Shown piece by piece: positions 1-9,066 of a stretch of DNA of 23,569 nucleotides. Below the pieces are notes generated by a model. It had not been told where the DNA came from. It saw only the letters and a list, made by a program, of their open reading frames with translations, and ran no database searches. This stretch comes from an uncultured Cellvibrio sp. (GTDB lineage: Bacteria > Pseudomonadota > Gammaproteobacteria > Pseudomonadales > Cellvibrionaceae). The stretch spans positions 1 through 23,569 of the forward strand of contig CAMPIG010000023.1 in assembly GCA_946886255.1 (NCBI GenBank). The letters run 5' to 3'. The stretch's first letter is position 1, and the number at the start of each line of letters is the position of its first letter. The position numbers and the translations under genes are program-made.

Positions 1-755
1 CCTTGGTCGAATCGGCCATGCGCCATGTGGATATTCTTGATCAGCTGAATTTTTACGATTTTAAAATCAGCGTGAAAGCTTCCGATGTGTTTATGGCGGT
101 GGCGGCTTATCGCCAATTGGCAACACGAATTGATCAACCGCTGCACCTTGGCATTACTGAAGCCGGTGGTTTGCGCTCCGGCACGGTGAAATCGGCGGTG
201 GGACTCGGTGCGCTGTTGATGGATGGTATCGGTGATACTATCCGCATCTCTCTGGCTGCTGATCCGGTGGAAGAAATCAAGGTGGGTTGGGATCTACTCA
301 AAAGTCTGAAACTGCGCAGTAAGGGCGTTAACTTTATCGCCTGTCCCAGTTGTTCAAGGCAGAATTTTGATGTGATCAAGACCATGAACGAGCTTGAGCA
401 ACGCGTGGAAGACATTACGGTGCCACTTGATGTGGCGGTTATCGGATGCGTGGTGAACGGTCCTGGCGAAGCTAAAGAAGCTGATCTCGGTTTGGCGGGC
501 GGCACACCGAATAATTTGATTTATATCGACGGCGAGCCGAATCAGAAATTGGGCAATGAAACCTTGGTTGATGATCTTGAGCGGTTGATTCGCCAGAAGG
601 CAGAAAAAAAACTCGCTCAAATGGCGGAAGACGAGCGCAATATTATCGTCCGCGCATACATACGGTTAATTCATTGCTGTGGACACCATTGGCAATGTGG
701 CAAGACTTTAAGGAACCATCTTGAAAAAGATCCAGGCAATTCGCGGCATGAATGA
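1..755 (+). CDS. ispG: 4-hydroxy-3-methylbut-2-enyl-diphosphate synthase, C-terminal part (IspG)
   Basis: This is the 3' part of ispG; the frame is open at the left edge, so the start lies outside. IspG is a cytoplasmic iron-sulfur enzyme of the MEP isoprenoid pathway that converts MEcPP to HMBPP. The visible part holds the end of the TIM barrel ([14 protein letters not shown]) and the whole iron-sulfur region. [10 protein letters not shown] gives two cluster cysteines, and [18 protein letters not shown] gives the third cysteine and the conserved glutamate. The known family ends near '[10 protein letters not shown]' (about position 656). Here the frame runs on for about 32 codons ([14 protein letters not shown]...) and overlaps hisS by 35 nt. 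That tail does not resemble the family and may reflect a lost stop or a frameshift. The identification is firm; the true C-terminus is uncertain. Confidence 0.95.
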   Translation, partial: LVESAMRHVDILDQLNFYDFKISVKASDVFMAVAAYRQLATRIDQPLHLGITEAGGLRSGTVKSAVGLGALLMDGIGDTIRISLAADPVEEIKVGWDLLKSLKLRSKGVNFIACPSCSRQNFDVIKTMNELEQRVEDITVPLDVAVIGCVVNGPGEAKEADLGLAGGTPNNLIYIDGEPNQKLGNETLVDDLERLIRQKAEKKLAQMAEDERNIIVRAYIRLIHCCGHHWQCGKTLRNHLEKDPGNSRHE

Positions 756-1992
756 TCTGCTGCCCAGTGATTCACCCTACTGGCAATATGTCGAGAGCAC
801 GCTCGCCGATATCCTGCAATGCTACGGCTATCAGGAAATTCGTTTTCCTATTCTGGAATCCACTGATTTATTCAAACGCTCTATCGGTGAAGTGACCGAC
901 ATCGTTGAAAAGGAAATGTATACCTTCGATGATCGCAACGGCGACAGTGTCACCTTGCGGCCCGAAGGTACTGCGTGTTGTGTTCGCGCCTGTGAAGAAC
1001 ACGGTCTGCTCTACAACCAGACTCAACGCTTGTGGTATATGGGGCCGATGTTTCGTTATGAGCGGCCGCAAAAAGGGCGCTATCGCCAATTCCATCAGTG
1101 TGGTGTTGAAGCCTTTGGTATGGCAGGGCCCGATATCGATGCGGAAATTTTATTACTCAGCGCAAGAATTTTGCGTGAACTTGGCGTCGAAGCACTAGTC
1201 ACACTACAGCTGAATTCACTGGGCGATACGGCATCGCGCAATGCATACAAAGAGGCGTTGGTGACGTATCTGGAAGCGCGTCGTGATCAACTGGACCCGG
1301 ACAGTCAGCGTCGCTTGAGTACTAATCCCTTGCGCATTCTCGATAGTAAAGAGCCAGCTACCCAAGCGTTATTGGATGGTGCGCCGGTCCTGCTGGATTA
1401 TCTTGATGAGGAGTCCAGGGCACATTTTGAACAGCTCAAACATCTGCTGAATGCCAACGGTGTGCAATATCAGGTAAATCCTCGCCTGGTGCGTGGGCTG
1501 GATTACTACGGTAAAACGGCCTTCGAATGGGTCACCGACAAATTGGGAGCCCAGAGTACTGTATGTGCCGGTGGGCGTTATGACAGTCTGGTGGAGCAAT
1601 TGGGTGGCAAACCGACCCCCGCCGTCGGATTTGGTATAGGTCTTGAGCGACTGGTGTTATTGTTGCAGGCCGCTGAATGCATGCCAGAAGGGCTGGAGCA
1701 GCAGGCCGATATTTATATTGTCGCCATGGGTGACGTGCAGACAGAAGCCTTGCAATTGTCCGAGCGAATCCGTGACGAATTACCCTATTTGCGGGTTATT
1801 AACCACTGTGGCGGTGGCAGTTTGAAAAGCCAAATGAAAAAAGCCGATAAAAGCACAGCGGATATCGCGCTGATCCTTGGAGAGGATGAGGTCAAAACAG
1901 GTAAGTTGGCCGTTAAATATCTGCGCCAGGAGCAACCTCAGGTGTTGCTGTCGCAAGATGAAGTTATACAGCTTTTGCAGTCATTGGTCTGA
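721..1992 (+). CDS. hisS: Histidyl-tRNA synthetase (HisRS)
   Basis: This is a cytoplasmic class II aminoacyl-tRNA synthetase that charges tRNA-His. At 423 aa it has the usual family length. The start is TTG at 721, chosen because [15 protein letters not shown] matches the family N-terminus and AAGGA at 710-714 sits 6 nt upstream; the first in-frame ATG (748) would cut off the conserved IRGMND box. Visible motifs are motif 2 ([16 protein letters not shown], residues 111-126), the histidine-binding [13 protein letters not shown] (258-270), GGRYDSL (284-290) and motif 3 GFGIGLER (303-310). The C-terminal 100 residues form the anticodon-binding domain. The gene overlaps the ispG reading frame and is followed 72 nt later by yfgM, so it is very likely co-transcribed with both. 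Confidence 0.97.
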   Translation: MKKIQAIRGMNDLLPSDSPYWQYVESTLADILQCYGYQEIRFPILESTDLFKRSIGEVTDIVEKEMYTFDDRNGDSVTLRPEGTACCVRACEEHGLLYNQTQRLWYMGPMFRYERPQKGRYRQFHQCGVEAFGMAGPDIDAEILLLSARILRELGVEALVTLQLNSLGDTASRNAYKEALVTYLEARRDQLDPDSQRRLSTNPLRILDSKEPATQALLDGAPVLLDYLDEESRAHFEQLKHLLNANGVQYQVNPRLVRGLDYYGKTAFEWVTDKLGAQSTVCAGGRYDSLVEQLGGKPTPAVGFGIGLERLVLLLQAAECMPEGLEQQADIYIVAMGDVQTEALQLSERIRDELPYLRVINHCGGGSLKSQMKKADKSTADIALILGEDEVKTGKLAVKYLRQEQPQVLLSQDEVIQLLQSLV

Positions 1993-2064
1993 TGATACCG
2001 ATACCGCACTAAACATTTTCTATTTCCACAATAACAACGCTATTGATCATTACAGGAGCCGATT

Positions 2065-2772
2065 GTGAGCGTACATTTATCCGAAGAAGAACAACTGGAA
2101 GCCATGAAACGTTGGTGGAAGGAATATGGCAAGACCATCATCATCAGTGCTTTGGTGGCGATCGGTGTCTACTTTGCCTGGAACGCCTGGCAAGACCAGC
2201 AACGCAACAAAGCAGAAGCTGCATCGGCAACCTATGAAGAATTATTGGAAGTCGTGTCTGTTGAGCCAGGCCAAACCTTGGGTGATGCCGAGCGTTCTAC
2301 CGCTGAGCATTTGGCTGCTGAGTTAAAAGCAGGCGATAGCACCAGCCTATATGCCCACAACGCGGCTTTTTTCCTGGCAAAGATTGCGGTTTCACAAGGC
2401 GACCTGGATAAAGCGGCTACCGAATTACGTTGGGTTTTATCGCAGAAACCTGATCTGGCTACCGAGCAGTTAGCGAATTTGCGTCTGGCCCGCGTTCTGT
2501 TGGCTCAGCAAAACTACGATGAGGCATTGAGTCTGGTACAAACACCGCCCACAACCGGATTCGCATCCGAATATGCGGAAGTCCATGGCGATGTGTTGAA
2601 GGCAAAGGGTGATCTTGATGCGGCCCGTACCGCCTATGAAAAGGCGCTTTCTTCAACAACTCCGCAGCAACAGGAGCGTTTCATGGTGCTGCAAATGAAA
2701 CTTGATGATTTGAAGCAACCCACCGCCAGCATCGTTTCTTCCACAGCGACCCCTGAGGAGACCGCTGAATGA
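2065..2772 (+). CDS. yfgM: YfgM-like TPR membrane protein (ancillary SecYEG translocon subunit)
   Basis: The 235-aa protein has a short cytoplasmic N-terminus, one transmembrane helix (about residues 24-42, TIIISALVAIGVYFAWNAW) and a helical TPR-type domain facing the periplasm. YfgM in E. coli associates with SecYEG and periplasmic chaperones such as PpiD, and the family keeps this position between hisS and bamB. The N-terminus SEEEQLEAMKRWWKEYGK is characteristic of the family. Translation is called at GTG 2065 because AGGAG at 2054-2058 sits 6 nt upstream. The stop overlaps the bamB start (ATGA at 2769-2772), which suggests translational coupling. Function is inferred from family and synteny. 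Confidence 0.93.
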   Translation: MSVHLSEEEQLEAMKRWWKEYGKTIIISALVAIGVYFAWNAWQDQQRNKAEAASATYEELLEVVSVEPGQTLGDAERSTAEHLAAELKAGDSTSLYAHNAAFFLAKIAVSQGDLDKAATELRWVLSQKPDLATEQLANLRLARVLLAQQNYDEALSLVQTPPTTGFASEYAEVHGDVLKAKGDLDAARTAYEKALSSTTPQQQERFMVLQMKLDDLKQPTASIVSSTATPEETAE

Positions 2773-3941
2773 GAGATGTAAACGGGTCAATCCGGTGCTT
2801 GAACGGGGCGTTACTGTTGTGTGTCATTTTACTGTCCGGCTGTTCGTTGTTCAGCAAAAAAACCGGTAACGAACCTATGGAGCTGGTGGACTTTGACGCG
2901 ACCGTTAAAGTTAAAAAAGTGTGGCAGCGCGATGTGGGTGCGGGGCAGGGCGAAGGCTTTACCCGTTTGACTCCAGCTATTGACGGCGACGTTATTTATA
3001 GCGTTGACCGTAAAGGGCGCGTTACCGCACTGGATCGTTTGACCGGTAAGAAATTCTGGCAACGCAAGACGAAGGAAAGTATTAGCGGCGGGATTGGTGC
3101 TGAATCAGGCATGTTGTTTATCGGTAATCAGGGCGGTGAATTGATCGCATTGTCCAATACTGATGGCAGCGAAGTCTGGCGCAAGCAGCTAAGCGGTGAA
3201 ATTCTTTCCGTTCCGCACAGCAACGGTGACGTTGTTGCTGTTCAAACCATGAATGGACGCCTCTATGCGTTGAATGCCAAGACGGGCGATGAATTATGGT
3301 TTTATGAAAATCCGCCACCGGTATTGATTTTGCGCGGCACGCCATCGCCCATCGTCACTGACACTGCCATCTATGCGGGCTTTTCCAATGGGCGTCTCAT
3401 GTCGTTTAATCCGCAAAATGGCTTGATTCTGTGGGAACAGCGTATTGCTATCCCCCAGGGGCGTTCAGAGTTGGAGCGCATGATTGATATCCATGCTTCA
3501 CCCATATTGCGCGAAGGTATTCTTTACGCAGCGGCGTTCCAGGGTCGTGTGACGGCATTAGCGCGTGGAACTGGTAGTGCAATCTGGGCTCAGGAAGCTT
3601 CTACCAGTGAAGATATTGCGTTATCAGAGAACCTGTTGTTCCTCTCCCAAGCTGATGGCAAGGTCACAGCTTACAATGCGGCGAGCGGTGAAGTGCTGTG
3701 GAATAATGAGCAAATGCTGCGGCGTGGGCTGAATGGTCCGCAGGTCTTTGGCGATTATGTGGCGGCGGTGGACTTTAAAGGTTACTTGCACGTGATGCGT
3801 CAGACGGATGGTGAGTTTGTTGCTCGCACTCGTGTAGATCGCAAAGGTGCGCGGGCCACCATGTTGACTGACGGCAATATCCTGTATGTTTACGGCAATC
3901 GCGGCAAATTAATCGCTTATGAAGCGGTGGAAAAGAAATAA
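2769..3941 (+). CDS. bamB: Outer membrane assembly lipoprotein BamB
   Basis: BamB is a lipoprotein of the BAM complex, which inserts beta-barrel proteins into the outer membrane. The 390-aa product starts with a lipoprotein signal peptide; the lipobox LLSGC places the lipidated cysteine at residue 25. After a short linker come PQQ-like beta-propeller repeats, seen as recurring 'LxALNxxTGxxxW' blades such as VTALDRLTGKKFW, LIALSNTDGSEVW, LYALNAKTGDELW and VTAYNAASGEVLW. The start ATG overlaps the yfgM stop by 4 nt. It lies in the usual yfgM-bamB-der order and ends 155 nt before der, a gap that contains a strong hairpin. Confidence 0.97.
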   Translation: MRDVNGSIRCLNGALLLCVILLSGCSLFSKKTGNEPMELVDFDATVKVKKVWQRDVGAGQGEGFTRLTPAIDGDVIYSVDRKGRVTALDRLTGKKFWQRKTKESISGGIGAESGMLFIGNQGGELIALSNTDGSEVWRKQLSGEILSVPHSNGDVVAVQTMNGRLYALNAKTGDELWFYENPPPVLILRGTPSPIVTDTAIYAGFSNGRLMSFNPQNGLILWEQRIAIPQGRSELERMIDIHASPILREGILYAAAFQGRVTALARGTGSAIWAQEASTSEDIALSENLLFLSQADGKVTAYNAASGEVLWNNEQMLRRGLNGPQVFGDYVAAVDFKGYLHVMRQTDGEFVARTRVDRKGARATMLTDGNILYVYGNRGKLIAYEAVEKK

Positions 3942-3971
3942 CTTTTCTCTCTCGGCGTTTCGCGCGCTACA

Positions 3972-4011
3972 ATCAGCCAGTGAACAACGTCGCCGTTGTT
4001 TATTGGCTGAT
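3972..4011 (+). other. 18-bp perfect-stem hairpin between bamB and der
   Basis: Positions 3972-3989 pair with 3994-4011. The outer 8 bp (ATCAGCCA/TGGCTGAT) and inner 7 bp (AACAACG/CGTTGTT) are Watson-Crick; the middle three (GTG/TAT) pair as G-U, U-A, G-U in RNA. The loop is only TCGC. No run of T follows, so it is not a canonical Rho-independent terminator. It could act as an RNA-processing site, a 3'-end stabiliser for bamB or an attenuator before der. Direct sequence observation; role unknown. Confidence 0.7.
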
Positions 4012-4096
4012 GTCTCTAAACTTTCGCAACTGACGTGCCTTTGGCTATATGCTTTTGCGACATCTTATCTTCCGTTAAACCATCGAAAATCCCGTT

Positions 4097-5494
4097 ATGA
4101 TCCCAGTGATTGCGCTTGTTGGTCGCCCGAATGTGGGCAAATCCACTCTGTTTAACCGATTGACCCGTTCCCGGGATGCATTGGTAGCTAACTATGCCGG
4201 TCTTACCCGCGACCGCAAGTATGGCGAGGGCAGTATCGAGGGCCGGCGTTTCATTGTGATTGATACGGGTGGTATCAGCGGAGAAGAAGAAGGCATTGAT
4301 AGTGCGATGGCGGGGCAATCACTGCTCGCTATTCAGGAAGCTGACATTGTGTTGTTTATGTTGGACAGCCGCGACGGCTTGACCTCCGCCGACCATATGA
4401 TCGCCAAGCATTTGCGGGTCAACAATAAAAAAACGTTCTTGATTGCCAATAAAATTGATGGCATGGACCCTGACGTCGCGCTGGCGCCATTTTATGAGTT
4501 GGGATTGGGCGAGATTCATCCGACGACAGCTACTCATGGGCGCGGCGTTAAGTCCATGATGGAAGCTGTTCTGGCGGATATTCCTGAGACGCTGGATGAA
4601 GCGGTCGAGGATGTCGCCACAGGCATCAAGATTGCCATTGTCGGTCGGCCAAATGTGGGGAAGTCCACCCTGGTTAACCGCATGTTGGGGGAAGAGCGGG
4701 TTGTGGTATATGACCAACCGGGTACTACGCGCGACAGTATTTACATTAATTATGAGCGCTTCGATAAACCCTACACACTGATTGATACTGCCGGTGTCCG
4801 GCGGCGAAAAAATGTCGCCTTGTCGGTGGAAAAGTTTTCCATTGTCAAAACCATGCAGGCGATCAGTGATGCCAATGTCGTCGTATTGGTGATGGATGCC
4901 AGCGAAGGTGTAGTGGATCAGGATTTGCATTTAATGGGCAGCGTTATTGATGCCGGCCGTGCGCTGGTCATTGCCCTGAATAAGTGGGATGGTCTTGAGG
5001 ATTCCCACAAACAATATGTCAAAAATGAACTGGAGCGTCGTTTGCGCTTCGTTGATTTTGCGAATATCCATTTCATCTCCGCTCTGCATGGCACAGGTGT
5101 AGGTAATTTATATAAATCCATTGAACAGGCTTTCCACGCCGCAACGGATAAATTTTCCACCAACTTCCTGACACGTATTCTGGAAGATGCGGTGCGCGAA
5201 CATCAGCCGCCGATTGTTGCGGGGCGGCGTATCAAATTGCGGTATGCGCATCCGGGTGGACACAATCCGCCGATCATCGTTATCCATGGTAACCAGACCG
5301 GAGACGTACCGGCACATTATGTCCGTTACCTCGAAAAAACCTATCGACGTGTACTGAATCTTCATGGAACGCCAATCCGTATTGAATTCAGAACCAGTGA
5401 GAATCCCTTTGCGGGTAAGAAAAATGAGCTGACGGCTCGCCAATACGCCAAGAAGCGTCGCTTGATGGACCACGCCACCAAAAAGAAAAAATAA
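4097..5494 (+). CDS. der: Ribosome biogenesis GTPase Der (EngA)
   Basis: Der is an essential tandem GTPase that acts in 50S ribosomal subunit maturation. The 465-aa product has two complete G domains and a KH-like C-terminal domain. G domain 1 shows the P-loop GRPNVGKS (residues 9-16), DTGG (56-59) and NKID (118-121). G domain 2 shows GRPNVGKS (183-190), DTAG (230-233) and NKWD (295-298). The end is lysine-rich ([14 protein letters not shown]), as is common in the family. The start ATG 4097 begins right at the P-loop strand ([16 protein letters not shown]), so the start is secure, although I see no good Shine-Dalgarno upstream. It is the last gene of the ispG-der run and is followed by an intrinsic terminator. 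Confidence 0.98.
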   Translation: MIPVIALVGRPNVGKSTLFNRLTRSRDALVANYAGLTRDRKYGEGSIEGRRFIVIDTGGISGEEEGIDSAMAGQSLLAIQEADIVLFMLDSRDGLTSADHMIAKHLRVNNKKTFLIANKIDGMDPDVALAPFYELGLGEIHPTTATHGRGVKSMMEAVLADIPETLDEAVEDVATGIKIAIVGRPNVGKSTLVNRMLGEERVVVYDQPGTTRDSIYINYERFDKPYTLIDTAGVRRRKNVALSVEKFSIVKTMQAISDANVVVLVMDASEGVVDQDLHLMGSVIDAGRALVIALNKWDGLEDSHKQYVKNELERRLRFVDFANIHFISALHGTGVGNLYKSIEQAFHAATDKFSTNFLTRILEDAVREHQPPIVAGRRIKLRYAHPGGHNPPIIVIHGNQTGDVPAHYVRYLEKTYRRVLNLHGTPIRIEFRTSENPFAGKKNELTARQYAKKRRLMDHATKKKK

Positions 5495-5547
5495 ATTGAC
5501 GATTTTTTTGCGCTCTGCTTGTTTGCCGCGCTCTGTAAACTTCTATG

Positions 5548-5572
5548 AATGCCCTCTGATGAGGGCATTTTT
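5548..5572 (+). terminator. Rho-independent terminator after der
   Basis: A 9-bp perfect stem AATGCCCTC / GAGGGCATT with loop TGAT is followed directly by T residues (5568-5572). It lies 54 nt after the der stop and before the AEC permease gene, so it should end the ispG-hisS-yfgM-bamB-der transcript. Confidence 0.9.
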
Positions 5573-5625
5573 CATCTATAGTTTTGGCTATTCTTTATTG
5601 ATTTACCCACATGTCACGTTGAGCC

Positions 5626-6522
5626 ATGAATAATCTAGCGGTGATTGTTATTTGTCTGGCTATTGGGCTGGTGTTGCAGCGCCTGCGTCGATGGCCGGAA
5701 GGTGCGGCGGCCACATTGAATTTGTATGTGGTTTATGTTGCGCTGCCGGCGTTGGTATTGGCTGAAATTCCCCGCTTGACGTTGGATCGACAGGCTTTGC
5801 TACCGGTGGTCTTTGCTTGGGTAATCATGGCTGTGACTGCGGCTGTTACCTGGATCACTGCCCGTTTGTTTAAATGGTCGCGCGGTGTAACGGGCGTATT
5901 GATGCTGACTATACCGCTGGGCAACACAGGCTTTCTCGGTTTGCCACTGATTGAAGCATTGCTGGGTTCTCAAGCCATGCCATACGCGATCCTCTACGAT
6001 CAGTTTGGAACTTTTTTGGCTCTGAATACTTACGGTATTTTGCTTGCTGCTTATTATTCAGGTGGCAGCGTCACTGCATCACGATTATTCAAGACGATAG
6101 TCAGCTTCCCGCCATTCATTGCGCTCCTCATTGCGTTTGCTACCTTTTGGCTGGATTATCCCGCGTGGTTGTCCCATGCATTTGAACGAATCTCGTCTAC
6201 ACTAGTACCAGTGGTGATGGTGGCGGTAGGCCTGCAGTTCCGCTTACGGCTGGAACGGGAATACCTGGCGCCGATAGGGCTGGGGTTATTCTATATGTTG
6301 GGGCTTACCCCGTTGCTCGCGATGTTGATTCTTTGGATATTTGACATTAGTGGTCCTGCGGCGAATGTCATCATCTTGCAAGCTGCCATGCCTGCGATGA
6401 TTTCTGCCGGTGTGCTGGCGATGTCATATAACCTGCTACCCCGCTTGGCTGCCAGCCTGGTGGGATATAGTTTATTGTTGTCTTTGTTTACTGTCTGGTT
6501 GTGGCGTAACCTGTTGGTATAA
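5626..6522 (+). CDS. AEC (auxin efflux carrier) family permease
   Basis: The 298-aa product is a strongly hydrophobic inner-membrane protein with about 8-10 predicted transmembrane segments. It starts MNNLAVIVICLAIGLVLQ and carries the AEC-type sequence LNLYVVYVALPALVLAEIP in the second helix. LTIPLGNTGFLGLPLIEALLG matches the conserved 'N-G-P' helix of AEC permeases. The C-terminal half has the paired pattern (AAMPAMISAGVLAMSYNL) seen in this family. Bacterial AEC proteins export or import small organic acids or other metabolites; the substrate here cannot be read from the sequence. ATG 5626 gives the expected N-terminal helix, but only a weak ribosome-binding site precedes it. The HD-GYP gene follows 46 nt after the stop and may be co-transcribed. 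Confidence 0.88.
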   Translation: MNNLAVIVICLAIGLVLQRLRRWPEGAAATLNLYVVYVALPALVLAEIPRLTLDRQALLPVVFAWVIMAVTAAVTWITARLFKWSRGVTGVLMLTIPLGNTGFLGLPLIEALLGSQAMPYAILYDQFGTFLALNTYGILLAAYYSGGSVTASRLFKTIVSFPPFIALLIAFATFWLDYPAWLSHAFERISSTLVPVVMVAVGLQFRLRLEREYLAPIGLGLFYMLGLTPLLAMLILWIFDISGPAANVIILQAAMPAMISAGVLAMSYNLLPRLAASLVGYSLLLSLFTVWLWRNLLV

Positions 6523-6559
6523 GCCTTTACAACCGCATCCTGTCTTCTTGTCATGGAAT

Positions 6560-6566
6560 GGAGGAG
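6560..6566 (+). promoter_or_regulatory. Ribosome-binding site deciding the HD-GYP gene start
   Basis: GGAGGAG lies just before ATG 6569. The same frame is open back to an ATG at 6410, inside the AEC permease gene, but the strong Shine-Dalgarno and the end of the permease gene at 6522 make 6569 the likely start. Confidence 0.75.
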
Positions 6567-6568
6567 CG

Positions 6569-8005
6569 ATGTTGCGAGATTCGCCAAAGTCGTCTTCAAA
6601 TGTGAATAACAATCTTGGCAGTAACTACGATCCCTTCGAAGCTGATGCTTATACCCTGCATCTGGCAAGGGTCAATGACAACCGGCAAGTCATTGCCAGC
6701 GATGATATCTACAGCAGTCAGGGTTTATTACTGGTAAAGAAAGGCGCTCCCATTACTGCCATGGCGACCCGCGTTATCGTTAATATCAAATTGCTTCAGC
6801 CTATCGAAAAATGCATCACCATCAACGATGAAATCGATGGTGCACAGCTGCAAAAAGATTTCATCGCTGTAATGCTTGAAGATGACATTCTGCAGTCTAT
6901 CCACGACCGCTATAACCTCAACATCCTGCTTCATGACCAATGTCTGAGCTATCAAAGCTATCCGTTGTTGCGTCAAAAAATAACGGTGTTGGCCGAGCGC
7001 ATGCCAGAGACTTATAGCCGTTCATTGTACTGTGCCTGGTTAGCGATGTTGATCGCCAAGGAAATGCGGTTACCCGCACAGGATATCAACGCAGTATTCC
7101 TGGGTGCCTTGGCCCACGACATTGGTATGTTGCATATCAATCCTGAACTCCTTAATAAATCATCCGCATTGACGGCGGAAGAGTGGCGGCAAATCCAGGC
7201 GCATGTGGTGATCGGGCAAAAAATTCTGGCGAGTATCGATGGATTACCTGCGCCGGTAAGTCTTGCCGTACTGGAGCATCATGAGCGTTGTGACGGGACA
7301 GGTTATCCGACCGGGAAGGTAGAGAGTGAGTTGTCGCTATTGGGACAAATTATTGCACTGGCTGACAGCGTGATTGCGGTTTATCACAATCGCTTTAAGC
7401 CTCACGGGCGCAGTTGGCGCGATGTGATTCCCGTCATTCAAATGAACAACCAAGCGTATTTCTACCGCAATTACGAGGTGTTGGTAACCATCTTACGGCG
7501 CAGCGAATTGCCACAGCTCGGTGTAGTGGTCGGCGATGAAATGCCAGACTTTATTGAAAAGTTTATTCACCAGCAAGCTGACATGAAGTCGCGCTTCAAG
7601 CGGTTTGAAAAATTATTGTTGTCATTCGGTTTCACGCATGGTGATCGCAAACTGCATGCATTGCAAAATGTTTTTTTTCATATTGCTACGGCGATCAATG
7701 GTTCAGGAATATTCCAGGACAACTATGCAGAATGGCTGGAGCAGGTAAAACAACAATGCCTTACAAAAACCTATCGCGAAGTTGAAGATGCTTATTTGAT
7801 GCTGGAAGAGGTCAGTTTTCACTTGCAACGTTTAAGTCGCATGATCCAGATTTATGCGGCATCGGGTAACTGCAAGGACAAAACAGTCCAACTGGCGCTG
7901 GAGGCGGAGATCAACACAAAGGAGTCCCCAGCTAGCTCGGCCGATGTGCAAGAAGCGCACATCGACGAGAAACGTGACGATCGGGAAATCGTCAATATTG
8001 AGTAG
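6569..8005 (+). CDS. Divergent HD-GYP domain protein
   Basis: HD-GYP proteins are usually cyclic-di-GMP phosphodiesterases. The 478-aa product has an N-terminal region of about 140 residues (IYSSQGLLLVKKGAPIT is the beta-rich element often found before HD-GYP) and then an HD-GYP domain from about 141 to 285. A helical C-terminal region with a charged, disordered tail follows. Visible motifs are AHDIGML (H183, D184), H212 in the QAHVVIGQKIL helix, HHERCDGTGYP (H237, H238, D242, GYP 245-247) and D266 in ALADSVIA. Two expected residues are missing: the first metal-ligand His ('ETYxHSL') is Arg151, and the lysine of HDxGK is Met187. Catalytic activity is therefore doubtful; it may bind rather than hydrolyse cyclic dinucleotides. 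The protein has no membrane segment. The gene follows the AEC permease. Confidence 0.85.
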   Translation: MLRDSPKSSSNVNNNLGSNYDPFEADAYTLHLARVNDNRQVIASDDIYSSQGLLLVKKGAPITAMATRVIVNIKLLQPIEKCITINDEIDGAQLQKDFIAVMLEDDILQSIHDRYNLNILLHDQCLSYQSYPLLRQKITVLAERMPETYSRSLYCAWLAMLIAKEMRLPAQDINAVFLGALAHDIGMLHINPELLNKSSALTAEEWRQIQAHVVIGQKILASIDGLPAPVSLAVLEHHERCDGTGYPTGKVESELSLLGQIIALADSVIAVYHNRFKPHGRSWRDVIPVIQMNNQAYFYRNYEVLVTILRRSELPQLGVVVGDEMPDFIEKFIHQQADMKSRFKRFEKLLLSFGFTHGDRKLHALQNVFFHIATAINGSGIFQDNYAEWLEQVKQQCLTKTYREVEDAYLMLEEVSFHLQRLSRMIQIYAASGNCKDKTVQLALEAEINTKESPASSADVQEAHIDEKRDDREIVNIE

Positions 8006-8062
8006 CGCCGTTTCAGAAAAAATTTAACGACGCCAGCGCAAACACGTTTATTTTTCAGAGGC

Positions 8063-8857
8063 TCACTGGGGTTTGTTGTGCCAGAAAGGTTGCCCGATGG
8101 TTGGCGTACTTGGGCTGGCCGTTTGGCGTTTCTGCATCAGCCCCGCATGAAAGGCTTTGCGTCCGGCATCAATCGCATCTGCGAAGGCTTCAGCCATCAG
8201 CGGTGGGTTGTGGGCTTTGGCAACGGCGGTATTCAATAAAATACCATCAAAGCCCATCTCCATGGCTTCAGTTGCCTGTGACGGCGCCCCCAGACCCGCA
8301 TCAATAATCATGGGCACATCGGTAATTCGTTCACGCAGCATGCGTAAGTTATAACGATTCAATAAACCCTGGCCAGTGCCGATAGGCGCGCCCCAAGGCA
8401 TCAGAACCTCGCATCCCACATCAAGCAAACGCTTGCACAGAATCAAATCATCGGTGCAGTAGGGCAACACTTTAAAGCCTTTTTTAATCAAGATATCTGC
8501 CGCTTCAACGAGGCCGAAAGGATCGGGCTGCAGGTTGTAATCATCCCCGATCACTTCCAGTTTTATCCAATTCGTCGCGAATAGTTCGCGCGACATCTCT
8601 GCGAGAGTTACCGCTTCTTTAACCGATTTACAGCCGGCAGTATTAGGTAATAATTTACAACCACTGTCCTGAATATATTGCCAGATAGCATCACCGTCAC
8701 GGTTGGCCGGGTTCTGCCGCCGCAGGCCTAGGGTGACGATTTCACAACGAGATTTAACGATGGCATCGCGCATGATCTGCGGAGAGGCATAAAGGGCGGT
8801 TCCCAGTAAAAAACGGCTGGAAAAAGTTTCACCATACAGTGTCAGATCATTATTCAT
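8063..8857 (-). CDS. thiG: Thiazole synthase ThiG
   Basis: ThiG makes the thiazole phosphate of thiamine from deoxyxylulose phosphate, dehydroglycine and ThiS thiocarboxylate. The 264-aa TIM-barrel product begins [20 protein letters not shown]. The Schiff-base lysine lies in [12 protein letters not shown] (K99), and the phosphate-binding loops VLPYCTDD and [12 protein letters not shown] are intact. The frame stays open upstream to 9031, but that part runs over thiS. ATG 8857 has GGAGGT 7 nt upstream and matches the family N-terminus. A short tail after AFHAGLM (about 20 residues, [11 protein letters not shown]...) exceeds the usual end. It is the last gene of the riboswitch-controlled thiO-thiS-thiG unit and converges with the HD-GYP gene. 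Confidence 0.97.
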   Translation of the reverse strand: MNNDLTLYGETFSSRFLLGTALYASPQIMRDAIVKSRCEIVTLGLRRQNPANRDGDAIWQYIQDSGCKLLPNTAGCKSVKEAVTLAEMSRELFATNWIKLEVIGDDYNLQPDPFGLVEAADILIKKGFKVLPYCTDDLILCKRLLDVGCEVLMPWGAPIGTGQGLLNRYNLRMLRERITDVPMIIDAGLGAPSQATEAMEMGFDGILLNTAVAKAHNPPLMAEAFADAIDAGRKAFHAGLMQKRQTASPSTPTIGQPFWHNKPQ

Positions 8858-8858
8858 C

Positions 8859-9062
8859 TCAACCACCTCCCACGGGTTTAACAATATCAATTTCATCGTG
8901 TGCTTGAAGACGATATTCGCTGTAAGAGGAGCGGGGGACAAATTCGCCGTTGATAGCAACAGCAATTTTACTTTCCGCAAAACCCCAGACAACAATGGCA
9001 TCACTGAGTAATGTGTTGTCGAGGACCTCAACGGGGGTATTGTTCAGGCTAAGTTGAATCAT
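8859..9062 (-). CDS. thiS: Sulfur carrier protein ThiS
   Basis: The 67-aa ubiquitin-like protein carries sulfur as a C-terminal thiocarboxylate to ThiG. It begins MIQLSLNN, has the beta-grasp core ([28 protein letters not shown]) and ends in the required Gly-Gly, here Gly-Gly-Gly. It starts 4 nt after the thiO stop without a clear Shine-Dalgarno of its own, so translation is probably coupled to thiO. Its stop is only 1 nt from the thiG ATG. The usual activation partner (ThiF-like) is not in this window. Confidence 0.95.
   Translation of the reverse strand: MIQLSLNNTPVEVLDNTLLSDAIVVWGFAESKIAVAINGEFVPRSSYSEYRLQAHDEIDIVKPVGGG
8865..8870 (-). promoter_or_regulatory. thiG Shine-Dalgarno built from the thiS Gly codons
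   Basis: On the minus strand GGAGGT is part of the GGA-GGT-GGT codons that encode the C-terminal glycines of ThiS, 7 nt before the thiG ATG. The functional Gly-Gly tail and the thiG ribosome-binding site share the same bases. Confidence 0.8.
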
Positions 9063-9066
9063 AAAA

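Noticed and set aside
4319..4930. A 203-codon open frame antisense to der
   Set aside because: It lies fully within der, has a low-complexity composition and no family resemblance.
6410..6568. A longer HD-GYP protein starting inside the permease gene
   Set aside because: The extra 53 residues are out-of-frame permease sequence, and GGAGGAG precedes ATG 6569.
8858..9031. A longer ThiG starting at 9031
   Set aside because: The extension covers thiS in another frame; ATG 8857 has a strong Shine-Dalgarno and the family N-terminus.
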